NCBI GenBank assembly: GCA_019359765.1
Contig: JAHHGU010000025.1
Span: 1-64,000 of the forward strand
DNA length: 64,000 nucleotides
DNA from: Aphanothece sp. CMT-3BRIN-NPC111
GTDB lineage: Bacteria; Cyanobacteriota; Cyanobacteriia; Cyanobacteriales; JAHHGU01
Direction: 5' to 3'
Made by a program: the position numbers and the translations under genes. The stretch's first letter is position 1. Each line of letters starts with the position of its first letter. Shown in pieces: positions 8,883-18,279 of the stretch. A model generated the notes under the pieces. It did not search any database. It was not told the origin of the DNA and worked only from the letters and a program-made list of their open reading frames with translations.

Positions 8883-8911
8883 AAAACCCCGCCCACAAGG
8901 GGCGGGGTTTT
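8883..8911. terminator. Strong symmetrical terminator hairpin
   Basis: AAAACCCCGCCC pairs with GGGCGGGGTTTT around a five-base loop. A-run and T-run on both sides make it able to stop transcription either way. No gene end lies close by; 8690-8880 may therefore be transcribed as a short RNA, but I see no clear structure in it. Confidence 0.75.
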
Positions 8912-9173
8912 CAACCGAAAAAAGGATGAAGAAAATAGCTATATATCAGGGCTTTACAGCCGATTTCGCTGAAGATGCCCAGAGTTGCTTCCTGCTTTTG
9001 GGGGATGTTTAGCAAGCTATATCCACGATATCACAGATTGGTAACAAGAATAAGCTGGTGTCAATGAAGTTTACCTGGAGCCTCTGATAAGATGGGCAAG
9101 AGTCATTGACTCAGCAATTTTACTTAGCGGTCTCGTCTCAACTAGAGAATGTCCTACTAACCATAAGGAAGAT

Positions 9174-9647
9174 ATGAACACTACAGATCAACAGCAACAA
9201 GGTGAATCCACCGAATCAATTTCCCCAGATGTTGAAAATACCCCGGTAGAAGTGAACATTGAGCCAGCTGGTACCTTAGCGGCGCTCCCTCCTGCCAATG
9301 GCACCACAAACACCACAGAGGAGTGGAAGGAATGGGGACAACAAGTTAAGCAAATTTTGGCGGAACTTCCAGATTACATAGGTCAGTTTTTCTCTGACAA
9401 TCAGCGCGCCATTATCAGCCTGGGTCTATTGTTTGGAGGAATTGTTAGCCTTAAGTTGATCCTAGCGGTGCTGGATGCGGTTAATGATATTCCTCTACTA
9501 GCGCCGACATTTGAACTGGTGGGGGTTGGTTACACAACTTGGTTTGTTTACCGCTACTTACTCCAAGCCTCCACTCGCCAAGAATTGTCTGAGGAGATTA
9601 AAAATTTCAAAGGACAAGTTCTCGGTCAAGATTCCCAAATTTCCTAA
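9174..9647 (+). CDS. CAAD-domain thylakoid-curvature protein (CurT/CURT1 family)
   Basis: This 157-residue membrane protein belongs to the family that shapes thylakoid membrane edges and assists photosystem II biogenesis. An acidic, disordered N-terminus (1-50) precedes an amphipathic helix (EEWKEWGQQVKQILAELPDY). Two transmembrane helices follow (about RAIISLGLLFGGIVSLKLIL and LVGVGYTTWFVYRYLL), then a second charged amphipathic helix (SRQELSEEIKNFKGQV). That order defines the CAAD/CURT1 domain. The start is well supported by AAGGAAG upstream of ATG 9174. It is followed by its own terminator and appears monocistronic. Confidence 0.9.
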   Translation: MNTTDQQQQGESTESISPDVENTPVEVNIEPAGTLAALPPANGTTNTTEEWKEWGQQVKQILAELPDYIGQFFSDNQRAIISLGLLFGGIVSLKLILAVLDAVNDIPLLAPTFELVGVGYTTWFVYRYLLQASTRQELSEEIKNFKGQVLGQDSQIS

Positions 9648-9660
9648 TTGACGTTTTCCC

Positions 9661-9687
9661 GATCCCCTCTGGGGGATGGGATTTTTG
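9661..9687 (+). terminator. Terminator of the CurT-type gene
   Basis: ATCCCC pairs with GGGGAT around TCTG, followed by GGGATTTTT. It lies 14 bp after the stop codon. Confidence 0.6.
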
Positions 9688-9756
9688 CGGGAGTCACCTC
9701 CTGAAGTACGCCGTCTATGTGGTATCAGCCGCATAGCGGTTTTGTCTGGATAGGTA

Positions 9757-10608
9757 ATGAATATTGGTATTGTAGGATTGGGTCTGATTGGCGGTTGCCT
9801 GGGCTTGGATTTGCGATCGCTCGGTCACCAAGTCGTAGGAGTCAGTCGGAGAAAGCAAACTTGCCAGATGGCGATTGAGCGCGGCATTGTGGATGACGCA
9901 GATTCTACTGGGCACATTCTGTCAGGCGCTGACGTGGTATTTATTTGTACCCCCATAGCGGCGATCGCACCCACAACTCTGGCGATGATTCCTTATCTCT
10001 CCTCCGATGCCATCATAACTGACGCTGGTTCGGTAAAGAAGCCAGTGGTTGAGGCTGTAGCCCCTTTGTGGCATAACTTTGTCGGCGGGCATCCGATGGC
10101 TGGTAAGGCAGAAAGTGGTCTAGAAGCCGCGCAGCCGAATTTGTTTGCTGGGAAAGCTTATGTGCTGACGCCAGTGGAGACGACGCCCCCAGACGCCCTG
10201 AAGACAGTTGAGGAAATTGTGCGATCGCTCTGCTGCTCAGTTTATCACTGCCGCCCAGAAGACCATGATCGAGCTGTAGCTTGGATTTCACACCTGCCAG
10301 TAATGGTTAGTGCTGGATTGATTGCCGCCTGTCTCAGCGAAACTGATCGCAATATATTACAGTTAGCCCAACAGCTAGCTAGTTCTGGCTTTCAAGATAC
10401 CAGTCGCGTTGGGGGTGGTAATCCAGAACTGGGCATAATGATGGCTAGGTACAATCGGGGGGAGTTATTGCGATCGCTTTATCAATATCAACAAAGTCTT
10501 GACCAAATTATTTCCCAGATTGAACAAGAAGATTGGGATGCTTTAGAGCAAAAACTGAAAGATACCCAGTTGGCACGACCTCCATTTTTGTCCAATGAAG
10601 ATGCTTAG
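9757..10608 (+). CDS. tyrA: Arogenate/prephenate dehydrogenase
   Basis: This enzyme makes tyrosine by oxidative decarboxylation; cyanobacterial enzymes of this type prefer arogenate and NADP. The 283-residue protein opens with the dinucleotide-binding motif GIVGLGLIGGCLGLDL (3-18). VSRRK follows beta-2, where a basic patch favours NADP. Family motifs include ITDAGSVK, VGGHPMAGKAESG, DHDRAVAWISHLPVM and FQDTSRVGGGNPELG. There is no chorismate mutase or ACT domain, so it is the monofunctional cyanobacterial form. The start MNIGIVGLGLIGG is typical. Confidence 0.94.
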   Translation: MNIGIVGLGLIGGCLGLDLRSLGHQVVGVSRRKQTCQMAIERGIVDDADSTGHILSGADVVFICTPIAAIAPTTLAMIPYLSSDAIITDAGSVKKPVVEAVAPLWHNFVGGHPMAGKAESGLEAAQPNLFAGKAYVLTPVETTPPDALKTVEEIVRSLCCSVYHCRPEDHDRAVAWISHLPVMVSAGLIAACLSETDRNILQLAQQLASSGFQDTSRVGGGNPELGIMMARYNRGELLRSLYQYQQSLDQIISQIEQEDWDALEQKLKDTQLARPPFLSNEDA

Positions 10609-10860
10609 AGGCACAAACGTATACTTGAGAGTTAAAGATAAAAATTTTCATCAGAGTGAAACAACCTTGCCACAAAGACGTCACAGAGAATGTCTAAAAT
10701 TTAAAAGTGTCAGAAGTAAGAAATAGTAGGGGTTGGTCAGATGCCTATCTCTGGTACAAAGCATAAATAGGCATACAATCGCCCGTACCAAAGGCAGAAG
10801 GCGATGTTCTAAATACTCGATTAAAGAAGTGTGAGTTTATAAATTGTGTAGGTGATTAAA

Positions 10861-12171
10861 ATGCCAAATAAACAGCGTGATTTTGATTCTAATGCGGAGC
10901 AACCTAACCGTATCGCCAACTCTCAGGAAACACTTGGAGGAAACGACACCTCAACCACCAAACCCCATAGTGCTGACCATCCCTGGAAAAAAGGAGGCAC
11001 CTATCTTTCGCTGGTGCTGCTGGGCGCAGGTATAAGTTTTTCAGGCAGCTATTTGGCATCACGTAACCAGCTGCCCTTCCAGGTGTCTGGGTATGAGGTA
11101 GCCCCTGCCGTAGCTGCGCCAACGTCTCCTTCCCAATTGGGAGGAACGACAGACGAAAACTTTGTCACAAGGGTTGTTGACAATGTGGGACCTGCTGTAG
11201 TGCGAATTAACGCCTCCCGCAGGGTAACGAATGAAATTCCAGAAGCCTTCAATGACCCCTTCTTCCGTCGGTTCTTTGGTTCCCAAGTGCCAGTACCATC
11301 GGAAAGGCAGGTTGAACGCGGTACTGGCTCTGGCTTCATTATTAGTTCCAACGGTCAAATTCTCACCAATGCCCATGTGCTTGCTGGTGCGGATACAGTT
11401 TCAGTGACGCTCAAAGATGGTCGCTCCTTTAAAGGCAAAGTTCTGGGCGTAGATCCGGTGACGGATGTTGCCGTAGTTAAAATTGATGCTGGTAATCTTC
11501 CTGCGGTTAGCTTAGGCAATTCTGACCAGCTGAAACCTGGGGAATGGGCGATCGCGATCGGTAACCCCCTGGGTCTGGATAACACCGTCACCACCGGCAT
11601 TATCAGTGCCACAGGTCGCACTAGCAATCAAGTCGGCGTTCCTGATAAGCGAGTCAGCTTTATTCAAACCGATGCTGCCATTAATCCAGGGAACTCTGGC
11701 GGCCCCCTCCTGAATGCCACTGGTCAAGTAATTGGGATGAATACAGCTATTCTCCAGGGGGCGCAGGGGCTGGGCTTTGCTATTCCCATCAATACCGCTC
11801 AACGCATCGCCACTCAGCTGGTGAGGACAGGCAAGGTAGAACATGCTTACCTGGGCATCCAAATGGCGACACTGACACCTGAGCTGAAAGAAAATATCAA
11901 CAGCAATTCTAACGGCGGCCTGAATGTCAATGAGGATAAAGGCATCTTAGTCGTTAAAGTCATTGCAAATTCCCCAGCGGCTCAGGCTGGAATACGCCCT
12001 GGTGATGTTATCCAAAAAATCGATGGTCAAGCGGTTACAGACGCTGGCGACCTCCAACAAAAGGTAGAAAGAACCCAGCTAGGCAGCAGTTTACAGTTAG
12101 AGTTGCGCCGCAATGGACAGCCCTTAAAGCTGGCGGTGCGTCCCGCTGCCTTACCTGCTCAGCTGCCGTAG
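10861..12171 (+). CDS. HtrA/Deg-family serine protease (HhoA/HhoB-like)
   Basis: This 436-residue envelope protease degrades or handles misfolded proteins under light and heat stress. I choose ATG 10861, which has AGGTG just upstream, over GTG 10852. A membrane anchor or signal segment ([19 protein letters not shown], about 48-67) follows a polar N-terminus. The trypsin-like domain carries the triad: His in [12 protein letters not shown], Asp in [12 protein letters not shown], Ser in [11 protein letters not shown]. One PDZ domain (from [14 protein letters not shown] through [20 protein letters not shown]) follows. One PDZ matches the cyanobacterial HhoA, HhoB and HtrA paralogues; which of the three it is cannot be decided here. 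Confidence 0.93.
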   Translation: MPNKQRDFDSNAEQPNRIANSQETLGGNDTSTTKPHSADHPWKKGGTYLSLVLLGAGISFSGSYLASRNQLPFQVSGYEVAPAVAAPTSPSQLGGTTDENFVTRVVDNVGPAVVRINASRRVTNEIPEAFNDPFFRRFFGSQVPVPSERQVERGTGSGFIISSNGQILTNAHVLAGADTVSVTLKDGRSFKGKVLGVDPVTDVAVVKIDAGNLPAVSLGNSDQLKPGEWAIAIGNPLGLDNTVTTGIISATGRTSNQVGVPDKRVSFIQTDAAINPGNSGGPLLNATGQVIGMNTAILQGAQGLGFAIPINTAQRIATQLVRTGKVEHAYLGIQMATLTPELKENINSNSNGGLNVNEDKGILVVKVIANSPAAQAGIRPGDVIQKIDGQAVTDAGDLQQKVERTQLGSSLQLELRRNGQPLKLAVRPAALPAQLP

Positions 12172-12301
12172 GCGGGTCGCCATTTACAGCATATTCCATG
12201 TAAATGTGGCACATCTATTAGTAGAGCAGTGGTTGACAAGCTGCTGTTACTGTACTTCATAAACCTGGAATACGCTGTATCGAACTTAATAGCCTTACAA
12301 A

Positions 12302-12337
12302 AATCTCGATGCAGTCACAGCTCATCGGGATTTTTTG
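12302..12337 (+). terminator. Likely terminator downstream of the HtrA-type gene
   Basis: AATCTCGATG pairs with CATCGGGATT around an 11-base loop, then TTTTTT. It lies 130 bp past the stop. A smaller dyad (CATTTACA/TGTAAATG, about 12181-12206) precedes it. Confidence 0.65.
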
Positions 12338-12493
12338 AATTTTTCCGTGCGTCCACACATTTTTTTTAATCGCTAGTGCCTAAGTAGGACAACTTAATTA
12401 AAGGATGTCATATAGATTCAATTTCAAAACGGCGGTTTGTGATTTTATCAAACAATTTTAGATTTTAGATCTAAGATTGACCTCGCCCTGCAT

Positions 12494-12524
12494 AGTAGAG
12501 ACGCCCTGCCAGGGCGTCTCTACT
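12494..12524. repeat. REP-like hairpin, copy 1
   Basis: AGTAGAGACGCCCT and AGGGCGTCTCTACT are perfect 14-bp arms around GCC. The same GTAGAGACG-N4-GCC-N4-CGTCTCTAC plan recurs at 63371-63399 with a different but still paired N4. It is a family widespread between cyanobacterial genes. Confidence 0.8.
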
Positions 12525-12543
12525 TGAAACAAATTTCACGTCG

Positions 12544-13641
12544 TCAAATCAAAGGAAGGCAAAACCGAAACGTGCTGCCTTGCCCCAGCTGGCTTTCTAC
12601 CTCAATCTGGCCGCCTTGCAGTTCAACCAAGCGGCGGGAGATAGCCAAACCTATCCCGGTTCCCCTAGAATTACGGATGCTCGATTGAGCAGCCCGCCAG
12701 AAGCGCTCAAACACATGGGGCAAATCCTCAGCTGCAATACCTGGTCCCGTATCAACTACTGCCACCCAGAGTTTACCGGGTTCTACCCAAGCGCGGACAG
12801 TAATCGAACCAGTCTCAGTATACGTAAGTGCATTTCCCAACAAGTTGACCAACACCTGCTCCAGACGATCTGCGTCTGCTAATACTGGTGGCAGGTGCGG
12901 TGGACATTCCAATCGCACAACCGGCCCATCTTCCAAAAGCTGGTCAGAAAACTTTTGCACCAAGGACTCTAAAATGGGGCGTAAATTCAAGGATTGGAGA
13001 TTAATCGGCAGATATCCCGCCTCAGCTTTCGAGAGTACTTGCAGGTCGTTGACTAATCGCTGTAGCCTGGTTGTTTCTTTAACTAAACGATAGTAAATCT
13101 CTGGTGAAGCTTCAATTCTGCCGTCGGCGAGTTCTTCCAAATAACCGCGAACGACAGTCAGCGGTGTCCGCAATTCATGCGTCAGGTCGGTAATTAGTTC
13201 TCGCCGTCGCTGTTCCACCCCTTCCAAACTAGAGGCCATACGGTTAAAACTGCCAGCCAGTCGGTTAAGTTCAGGAATTTCGCTGGTTGGTAGTCGCTTA
13301 TCGAGTTGCCCAGCGGCAAATTTTTGCGTGATTTGCTCCATTTGCGTCAAAGGCTGCACGATCCGCCTAGATACCCAGTAACTCAGCCCACTGGCGGCAG
13401 TTGCCCCAGCAATGACTGACCAGAAGGTGCTTTGACTCCAAGCGGTTTCAAATCCTTGCACAAGCTTGGTCCGGGCATAGCGTAACCGGAAGCCGTTTCC
13501 TTCAAGTTGTTCCAGATGCACGACAAACAAGCGGGGCGAGGACACTTTACCAATAATCACCAGGCTACCTACTCCCACAAGCATCACTAGGAAGTGGGAA
13601 AGAAACAGGCGCGATCGCAGTCCAACTTTAGCCATCGGCAT
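12544..13641 (-). CDS. Membrane sensor histidine kinase (HAMP-HisKA-HATPase)
   Basis: This 365-residue kinase has two transmembrane segments (about LFLSHFLVMLVGVGSLVII and FWSVIAGATAASGLSYWV) enclosing a short periplasmic loop of about 45 residues. A HAMP domain follows (RRIVQPLTQMEQITQ), then HisKA with phospho-accepting His in LITDLTHELRTPLTVVRG. The ATPase domain has N box VLVNLLGNALTYTE, G1 VVDTGPGIA, F box FERFWR and G2 GTGIGLAIS. It starts 2 bp after the response-regulator gene ends, so the two form an operon and probably a cognate pair. The signal is unknown; the small periplasmic loop suggests a metal, membrane or redox cue. Confidence 0.93.
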   Translation of the reverse strand: MPMAKVGLRSRLFLSHFLVMLVGVGSLVIIGKVSSPRLFVVHLEQLEGNGFRLRYARTKLVQGFETAWSQSTFWSVIAGATAASGLSYWVSRRIVQPLTQMEQITQKFAAGQLDKRLPTSEIPELNRLAGSFNRMASSLEGVEQRRRELITDLTHELRTPLTVVRGYLEELADGRIEASPEIYYRLVKETTRLQRLVNDLQVLSKAEAGYLPINLQSLNLRPILESLVQKFSDQLLEDGPVVRLECPPHLPPVLADADRLEQVLVNLLGNALTYTETGSITVRAWVEPGKLWVAVVDTGPGIAAEDLPHVFERFWRAAQSSIRNSRGTGIGLAISRRLVELQGGQIEVESQLGQGSTFRFCLPLI

Positions 13642-13643
13642 TT

Positions 13644-14351
13644 CTAGGCAGCTGAGTCTTCAAACTTGTAGCCAACACCCACCACCGTCTTAATAAAGGT
13701 GGGGTTAGCTGGATCTGGCTCAATTTTTTTACGCAGCCGCGCCACATGAGTATCCACAACTCGTTCATCACCAAAAAAGTCGTCACCCCAGAGTTTGTCA
13801 ATCAGCTGGTTCCGATTCCATACCCGACCCGGATAGCTGATAAAAGTAGTTAAAAGGTTAAATTCCAAAGTTGTTAACTCTAAACTTTCCGCTTGACTGG
13901 GGCTGATCTGGCGGCAGGCGGTGTGTTGATCTACATTAACGGTAAAATGCTGGGTGCGGTAGATTTGATGTTGTCCAGCTTGACGAAGGCTGCGCCGCAA
14001 TAGCGCCCGAACCCTGGCAACCAACTCTCTGGGACTGAAGGGTTTGACTAGGTAATCATCTGCGCCAGTAGACAAGCCGATTACGCGGTCAATTTCCTCA
14101 CCTCTAGCAGTCAGCATTAAAATATAGGGATCTTTTGAACCGGGTTTTTGTCGAATCCGGGCACATACTTCTAGGCCGTCTAAACCAGGGAGCATTAAGT
14201 CGAGGATAATTAAATCCGGTTGTTGCTCCTGAAAAGCCTGTAAAGCACTCAGACCATCTCGGCTGACTCGGCAGGAAAATCCTTCTTTTTCTAAAGCCAG
14301 CTGGATGATCCGAGCAATTTCTGGCTCATCTTCAACAATCAAAATATCCAT
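13644..14351 (-). CDS. OmpR/PhoB-family response regulator
   Basis: This 235-residue regulator has a receiver domain (1-120) with acidic pair EDE near residue 7, phospho-acceptor Asp in LIILDLMLPGLDG, Thr in LMLTARG and Lys in LVKPFSP. The C-terminal winged-helix DNA-binding domain (about 135-232) contains LTTLEFNLLTTFISYPGRVW and DERVVDTHVARLRKKIEPDP. It is the first gene of the operon with the kinase 2 bp downstream. About 120 bp separate it from the divergent DUF2156 gene, so it may control itself or that neighbour. The paralogue group (ManR, NrsR or others) is not resolved. Confidence 0.94.
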   Translation of the reverse strand: MDILIVEDEPEIARIIQLALEKEGFSCRVSRDGLSALQAFQEQQPDLIILDLMLPGLDGLEVCARIRQKPGSKDPYILMLTARGEEIDRVIGLSTGADDYLVKPFSPRELVARVRALLRRSLRQAGQHQIYRTQHFTVNVDQHTACRQISPSQAESLELTTLEFNLLTTFISYPGRVWNRNQLIDKLWGDDFFGDERVVDTHVARLRKKIEPDPANPTFIKTVVGVGYKFEDSAA

Positions 14352-14474
14352 GCCGCAAACAATCCATCAGGATCGGGAATTTTTGACACATCTCTTGTTT
14401 AGGTTATTAAACAGTAAGCTAATCTTTGACAAGAATCGAGAATTTGTTCCTATCGAATCCCACAGGAAGCCCTT

Positions 14475-15641
14475 ATGACAGCTTTATCTAATGCTGTACC
14501 TCCTCACCGCCGTCGCTTTTTGATGCCTTTATCCCGCTACTTGACAAAGTTTACACAAAGCAAGTTGCCCCACGACGATGCTCATAAAACGGCCCAGATG
14601 CTGGACTCAGCACCCGATAAAACTCTTAATGGCATTCTTAAATCTTATGGCTTTAACTCGACCAGTTACCTGGCGCTGGAATCAGATAAAAAACATTTCT
14701 TTCATCACCAAGTTCCCGCCGTAACTGCCTATGCTCAATTTAACAAGGTGGCGATTGCCGCTGGGGAACCGATCTGCCCTATTGATTTGCTAGGGACTGC
14801 CATTGATGAATTTCTCTACTTTAGCCAGCAGCGCTCCCAAGCGCCGCTATTTTTTGAGGTGACAGAGCTAGCGGTTCCAGCTTTGCAGCAACGCGGCTTT
14901 AAGTTTCTCAAACTGGGGGAAGAGCCATTTTTTGAGCTAGATAAATTCACCCTCAAGGGGAATAAAATGGCTAACGTTCGTTCATCTGGGAACACGGCTC
15001 GTAAGCGAGGGGTGACAGTACGGGAGTATTATCCAACAGAGCCAGAAGCTTCCCAGATAAATCCCCAACTAGAAGCTATTTCCTCCCGGTGGTTGGAGAC
15101 ACGGGGAATTAGTGAGCTATCGTTTACCTTGGGGACGCTATCTCTAGAACAGCCTGGAGACCGACGCTATTATATTGCCGAATACGATCACCAAGTTATA
15201 GCCTTTTTAACGTATAGCCCGATCTATGCACGTCAAGGTGTTTATTTAGACTTGATGCGTAGAACAGAGAATACCCCAACAGGCACAATGGATCTACTGT
15301 TGAGCGAGTCTTTCCGGCTGCTAGGAGCCTCTGGTGTGAAATTGGTGACGATGGGAATGTCGCCACTGGCTAATCTTCAAGACTGCCCAATCGAGCAGTC
15401 AAAACAGCTGGCTTGGCTTTTGCATAAGTTTTCTGTTCATGGGAAAATGTTTTATCATTTCCAACAGCTCCACGACTTTAAGCGCAAGTTTAGACCTCAC
15501 TTTTGGGAGCCGAAGTATCTGGCTTACCGTGATTTAGGTGTCCGGGAAGTGGATGCAATATTACAGGCTCTGCTGCACCAAAGTCTTGGTAGGTTGGTTT
15601 GGTGGGTTTTAAATCAGCCTATTCATTTGGGACCTTTATGA
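14475..15641 (+). CDS. DUF2156 / phosphatidylglycerol lysyltransferase C-domain-like protein
   Basis: This 388-residue cytoplasmic protein belongs to the double-GNAT fold family related to the aminoacyl-transferring domain of MprF. Supporting stretches are YLALESDKKHFFH, AYAQFNKVAIAAGEPICP, SRWLETRGISELSFTLG, the YYIAEYDHQVIAFLTYSPIY core and MDLLLSESFRLLGASGVKLV. The membrane flippase part of MprF is absent. It may transfer an amino acid or acyl group to lipid or another acceptor; the substrate is unknown. Its stop overlaps the next start in ATGA, so it is translationally coupled to a membrane-anchored esterase. Confidence 0.85.
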   Translation: MTALSNAVPPHRRRFLMPLSRYLTKFTQSKLPHDDAHKTAQMLDSAPDKTLNGILKSYGFNSTSYLALESDKKHFFHHQVPAVTAYAQFNKVAIAAGEPICPIDLLGTAIDEFLYFSQQRSQAPLFFEVTELAVPALQQRGFKFLKLGEEPFFELDKFTLKGNKMANVRSSGNTARKRGVTVREYYPTEPEASQINPQLEAISSRWLETRGISELSFTLGTLSLEQPGDRRYYIAEYDHQVIAFLTYSPIYARQGVYLDLMRRTENTPTGTMDLLLSESFRLLGASGVKLVTMGMSPLANLQDCPIEQSKQLAWLLHKFSVHGKMFYHFQQLHDFKRKFRPHFWEPKYLAYRDLGVREVDAILQALLHQSLGRLVWWVLNQPIHLGPL

Positions 15642-16690
15642 AGAAGAACTCAAGACTTAGGAGTCGTCGTGACGCCTATATCAGGTATCTTTACAGGGTC
15701 GAGAACTCAAGAGTCAGAAGCGGGTGGAAGAAGGCTGTATTGATTCTGCTTCCTGTTTTTTGTATTTTGTCTTTTCTCTACTGGTATGTGATGATTGCGG
15801 GTGCCCCGCAGTTGAATGGGCCAGAAGCGATCGCCCTGCACGCACCCTACGATGGGGAAATACCTGCGGCAAACGCGATCGCTCAAGACACTCCTTTGAG
15901 CTACCAGATTCAAACCTATAACAGTCAGGTAATGAGGGGGGAACGTACCTATGGTATATCTTTACCTCCAAGTTATGCCCAAAATACTCAACAGCGTTAC
16001 CCCGTGATCTTCCTCCTTCATGGAGGACATGGCTATCCTAGCGACTGGTTTGAAAAAGGCGTAGCACTCCCCGTTCTCGAGCAACTTTATGCTACGGGCA
16101 AACTGCCCCCCAGCATTATCATTACTCCTGATGGCAATGACAAACGTGGCTCGAGTCCCTTCTTTGACCCAGAATATATCGATGGTGCCAACGGTAGGGT
16201 TAATACAGCTATTGGTAATGAACTCGTAAAAGTAGTAAAAAGCCGCTACCGCACCTTACCAACACCAAATTTTTGGGCTATGGGAGGGCTATCTTCTGGG
16301 GGGTGGGGAGCCTTAAATATAGGACTGCATCACCTCAATCACTTCTCGGTTTTGTTTAGCCATAGCGGTTATTTTCGCGATCGCTCTGGAGCGGAAAACA
16401 GTCCCATCCTCTATATCAAGAAAATCCCGAAAGCAGCGCGATCGCGACTGCGTATCTACCTGGATGCCGGAGAGCAAGATGGAAAGTTTCTAGAAGAAAG
16501 CAAAAAGTTTGCTCAAGTTCTCAACCAGCTCAAAATAGCTCACGTATTTTATGAGTTTCCTGGTGGACACGGGATTATCGGTGCTGATTCAGGCTGGAAT
16601 TACTGGCACAAGCATTTAGCAGATTCGTTGACTTATGTAGGTCAACAGTTCCCTAAAGCTAGTTCAATCACGCCAAAAAAACTTCCATAA
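15638..16690 (+). CDS. Membrane-anchored alpha/beta-hydrolase (esterase D-like)
   Basis: This 350-residue hydrolase starts at ATG 15638, inside the ATGA overlap with the previous stop; an upstream in-frame start would bury 13 more codons in that gene. A basic N-terminus (KKNSRLRSRRDAYIRY) precedes one transmembrane segment (AVLILLPVFCILSFLYWYVM), so the catalytic domain lies outside the cytoplasm. The esterase domain has oxyanion motif LLHGGHG, nucleophile Ser in GGLSSGGWGALN, acid in YLDAGEQDG and His in FPGGHG. It resembles the esterase D/mycolyltransferase branch. Coupling with a lipid-aminoacylation-like protein hints that both act on an envelope lipid. Confidence 0.87.
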   Translation: MKKNSRLRSRRDAYIRYLYRVENSRVRSGWKKAVLILLPVFCILSFLYWYVMIAGAPQLNGPEAIALHAPYDGEIPAANAIAQDTPLSYQIQTYNSQVMRGERTYGISLPPSYAQNTQQRYPVIFLLHGGHGYPSDWFEKGVALPVLEQLYATGKLPPSIIITPDGNDKRGSSPFFDPEYIDGANGRVNTAIGNELVKVVKSRYRTLPTPNFWAMGGLSSGGWGALNIGLHHLNHFSVLFSHSGYFRDRSGAENSPILYIKKIPKAARSRLRIYLDAGEQDGKFLEESKKFAQVLNQLKIAHVFYEFPGGHGIIGADSGWNYWHKHLADSLTYVGQQFPKASSITPKKLP

Positions 16691-16763
16691 CCATAGGCAG
16701 ATTCATCAGTCTTTCTTTTGACTCGTCACTAATGAAGTGCGATCGCCTTGCAAGTCCTGGTTT

Positions 16764-17672
16764 TTAAGATATCCCCAACTTTTCTAACAGCGATCGCGTC
16801 GAGACAATGTGTCTATCTAAACCCAGTTGCTCAGGACTAATTCCCAGCGCTAAGGCAATTAGTTGCGGTAGGTGCAGCACTGGCAAACCAAGAGGTCGCC
16901 CAATTACTTTCTCCACCTCCGGTTGACGAGAATCAAGATTGAGGTGACACAAAGGGCAAGGAGTTACCAGACAATCTGCCCCAGCGTCAATAGCTTCCTG
17001 GATATGCATCCCCGCCATCTTAAAAGATTGGGTCGTGGCATAGCTAGCAAGAGGCCAGCCACAGCACTGAGTACGCCCCCTGTAATAAATTGGCGTTGCC
17101 CCGATAGCGCGGAACACATTTTCCATCGATTCTGGTCGATATGGGTCGTCATAAGGTATAGACTTCTGGGCGCGGAGCAAATAACAACCATAGAACGCCG
17201 CACACTTGAGATTTGTGAGCTTGCGGGTGACTTGTTCTTGCAGCGCGTCTAAACCGTAATCTGTTACTAAAGCCCACAGGAGATGTTTGACTTCCGTACT
17301 TCCCTGATAAGGTACACAACCCTCTTTTTGTAATAAGCCATTAATCTGCTCAACGTAGGGTGCGTCTGTCTGCTGCAATTCCTTAAGACGCTCATCCACA
17401 TGACCAATTACGCCCTGACAGGTGCTGCAATGAGTAAGCAGTGGCAAATGCATTTCCTCTGCTAAGGCAATATTACGGGCGTTTACGGTGTCTTCTAGCA
17501 GCTGGGAATCTTCCTTGAAGGTGCCAGAACCACAACAGGCAGCTTTTTTCAGTTCAATGAGTTCGATTCCCAACGCCTGGGTAAGGGCGGCAGTAGATAA
17601 GTAAAGCTCTCGGCAAGCTCCTTGGGCTACGCAGCCGGGGAAGTAAGCATATCTCAGCGTCTTGGATGGCAT
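16764..17672 (-). CDS. HdrB-like cysteine-rich CCG-domain iron-sulfur protein
   Basis: This 302-residue protein resembles subunit B of heterodisulfide reductase and the cysteine-rich subunit of succinate dehydrogenase-like complexes. It has two CCG domains: YFPGCVAQGA with KKAACCGSGTF and HCSTCQG; and AAFYGCYLL with RTQCCGWP and TPCPLCHLN. These cysteines bind unusual Fe-S clusters that cleave disulfides or pass electrons. I use ATG 17672 (MPSKTLRYAYF); a TTG at 17744 would add 24 residues and cannot be excluded. Partner subunits HdrA and HdrC are not beside it. It is divergent from acpP. Confidence 0.85.
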   Translation of the reverse strand: MPSKTLRYAYFPGCVAQGACRELYLSTAALTQALGIELIELKKAACCGSGTFKEDSQLLEDTVNARNIALAEEMHLPLLTHCSTCQGVIGHVDERLKELQQTDAPYVEQINGLLQKEGCVPYQGSTEVKHLLWALVTDYGLDALQEQVTRKLTNLKCAAFYGCYLLRAQKSIPYDDPYRPESMENVFRAIGATPIYYRGRTQCCGWPLASYATTQSFKMAGMHIQEAIDAGADCLVTPCPLCHLNLDSRQPEVEKVIGRPLGLPVLHLPQLIALALGISPEQLGLDRHIVSTRSLLEKLGIS

Positions 17673-17895
17673 GGAAGTGGAGGCTTTTTGAGCTTTGGGC
17701 CTAACTCTTCTATCATCGCTCGCCGCCACCTCCACTGGCGACAAATTCTACTTTTTCCAGCGACTGTACACTGGAAATATACCTGATAAAAATTACGTGC
17801 CACTTTAGGATCGCGCTTTCGGATAAAATTAAGCAATGCTTATAAGCATATAAGCGACATTGGGAAGTTCTAGCGACTGGCGTAGAGGAAAGTTT

Positions 17896-18147
17896 ATGAG
17901 CCAACCGGAAATTTTTGAGAAAGTCAAGAAAATTGTGGCAGAACAACTGGAGGTTGACCCCGGTGACGTAACGCCACAAGCCAACTTTGCGAACGATCTG
18001 GGGGCTGATTCCCTCGATACAGTTGAACTCGTGATGGCTTTAGAAGAAGAGTTTGATATCGAAATTCCAGACGAGGCAGCCGAGCAGATTGCTACGGTTC
18101 AGGCGGTTGTGGATTACATCAATGATAAGGTAGCAACCTCTGCCTAA
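17896..18147 (+). CDS. acpP: Acyl carrier protein
   Basis: This 83-residue carrier holds growing fatty acids on 4'-phosphopantetheine. The attachment Ser is S39 in [20 protein letters not shown]. Helices II and III follow as usual ([20 protein letters not shown]). ATG 17896 is preceded by AGAGGAAAG and gives the standard [14 protein letters not shown] start; an in-frame GTG or ATG upstream would add an atypical tail. fabF follows 130 bp downstream in the same direction. Confidence 0.97.
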   Translation: MSQPEIFEKVKKIVAEQLEVDPGDVTPQANFANDLGADSLDTVELVMALEEEFDIEIPDEAAEQIATVQAVVDYINDKVATSA

Positions 18148-18279
18148 ACGAGCATCTTAATGCTTCGGCTGAGTGCTGAGTACAAACTAGCCATAAAAAC
18201 TCAGTACTCAGTTGGAGTTAGCTCACTCTTGTACAATTTTCCTGCGTTTTGGGTGTGGAAGCCCTTTCTTACTGGCATC

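Noticed and set aside
8806..9012. 68-codon frame before the CurT-type gene
   Set aside because: It passes through a strong terminator hairpin and has no homology or ribosome site.
11049..11862. Several antisense frames within the HtrA-type protease gene
   Set aside because: They overlap catalytic regions of the sense gene and have no independent support.
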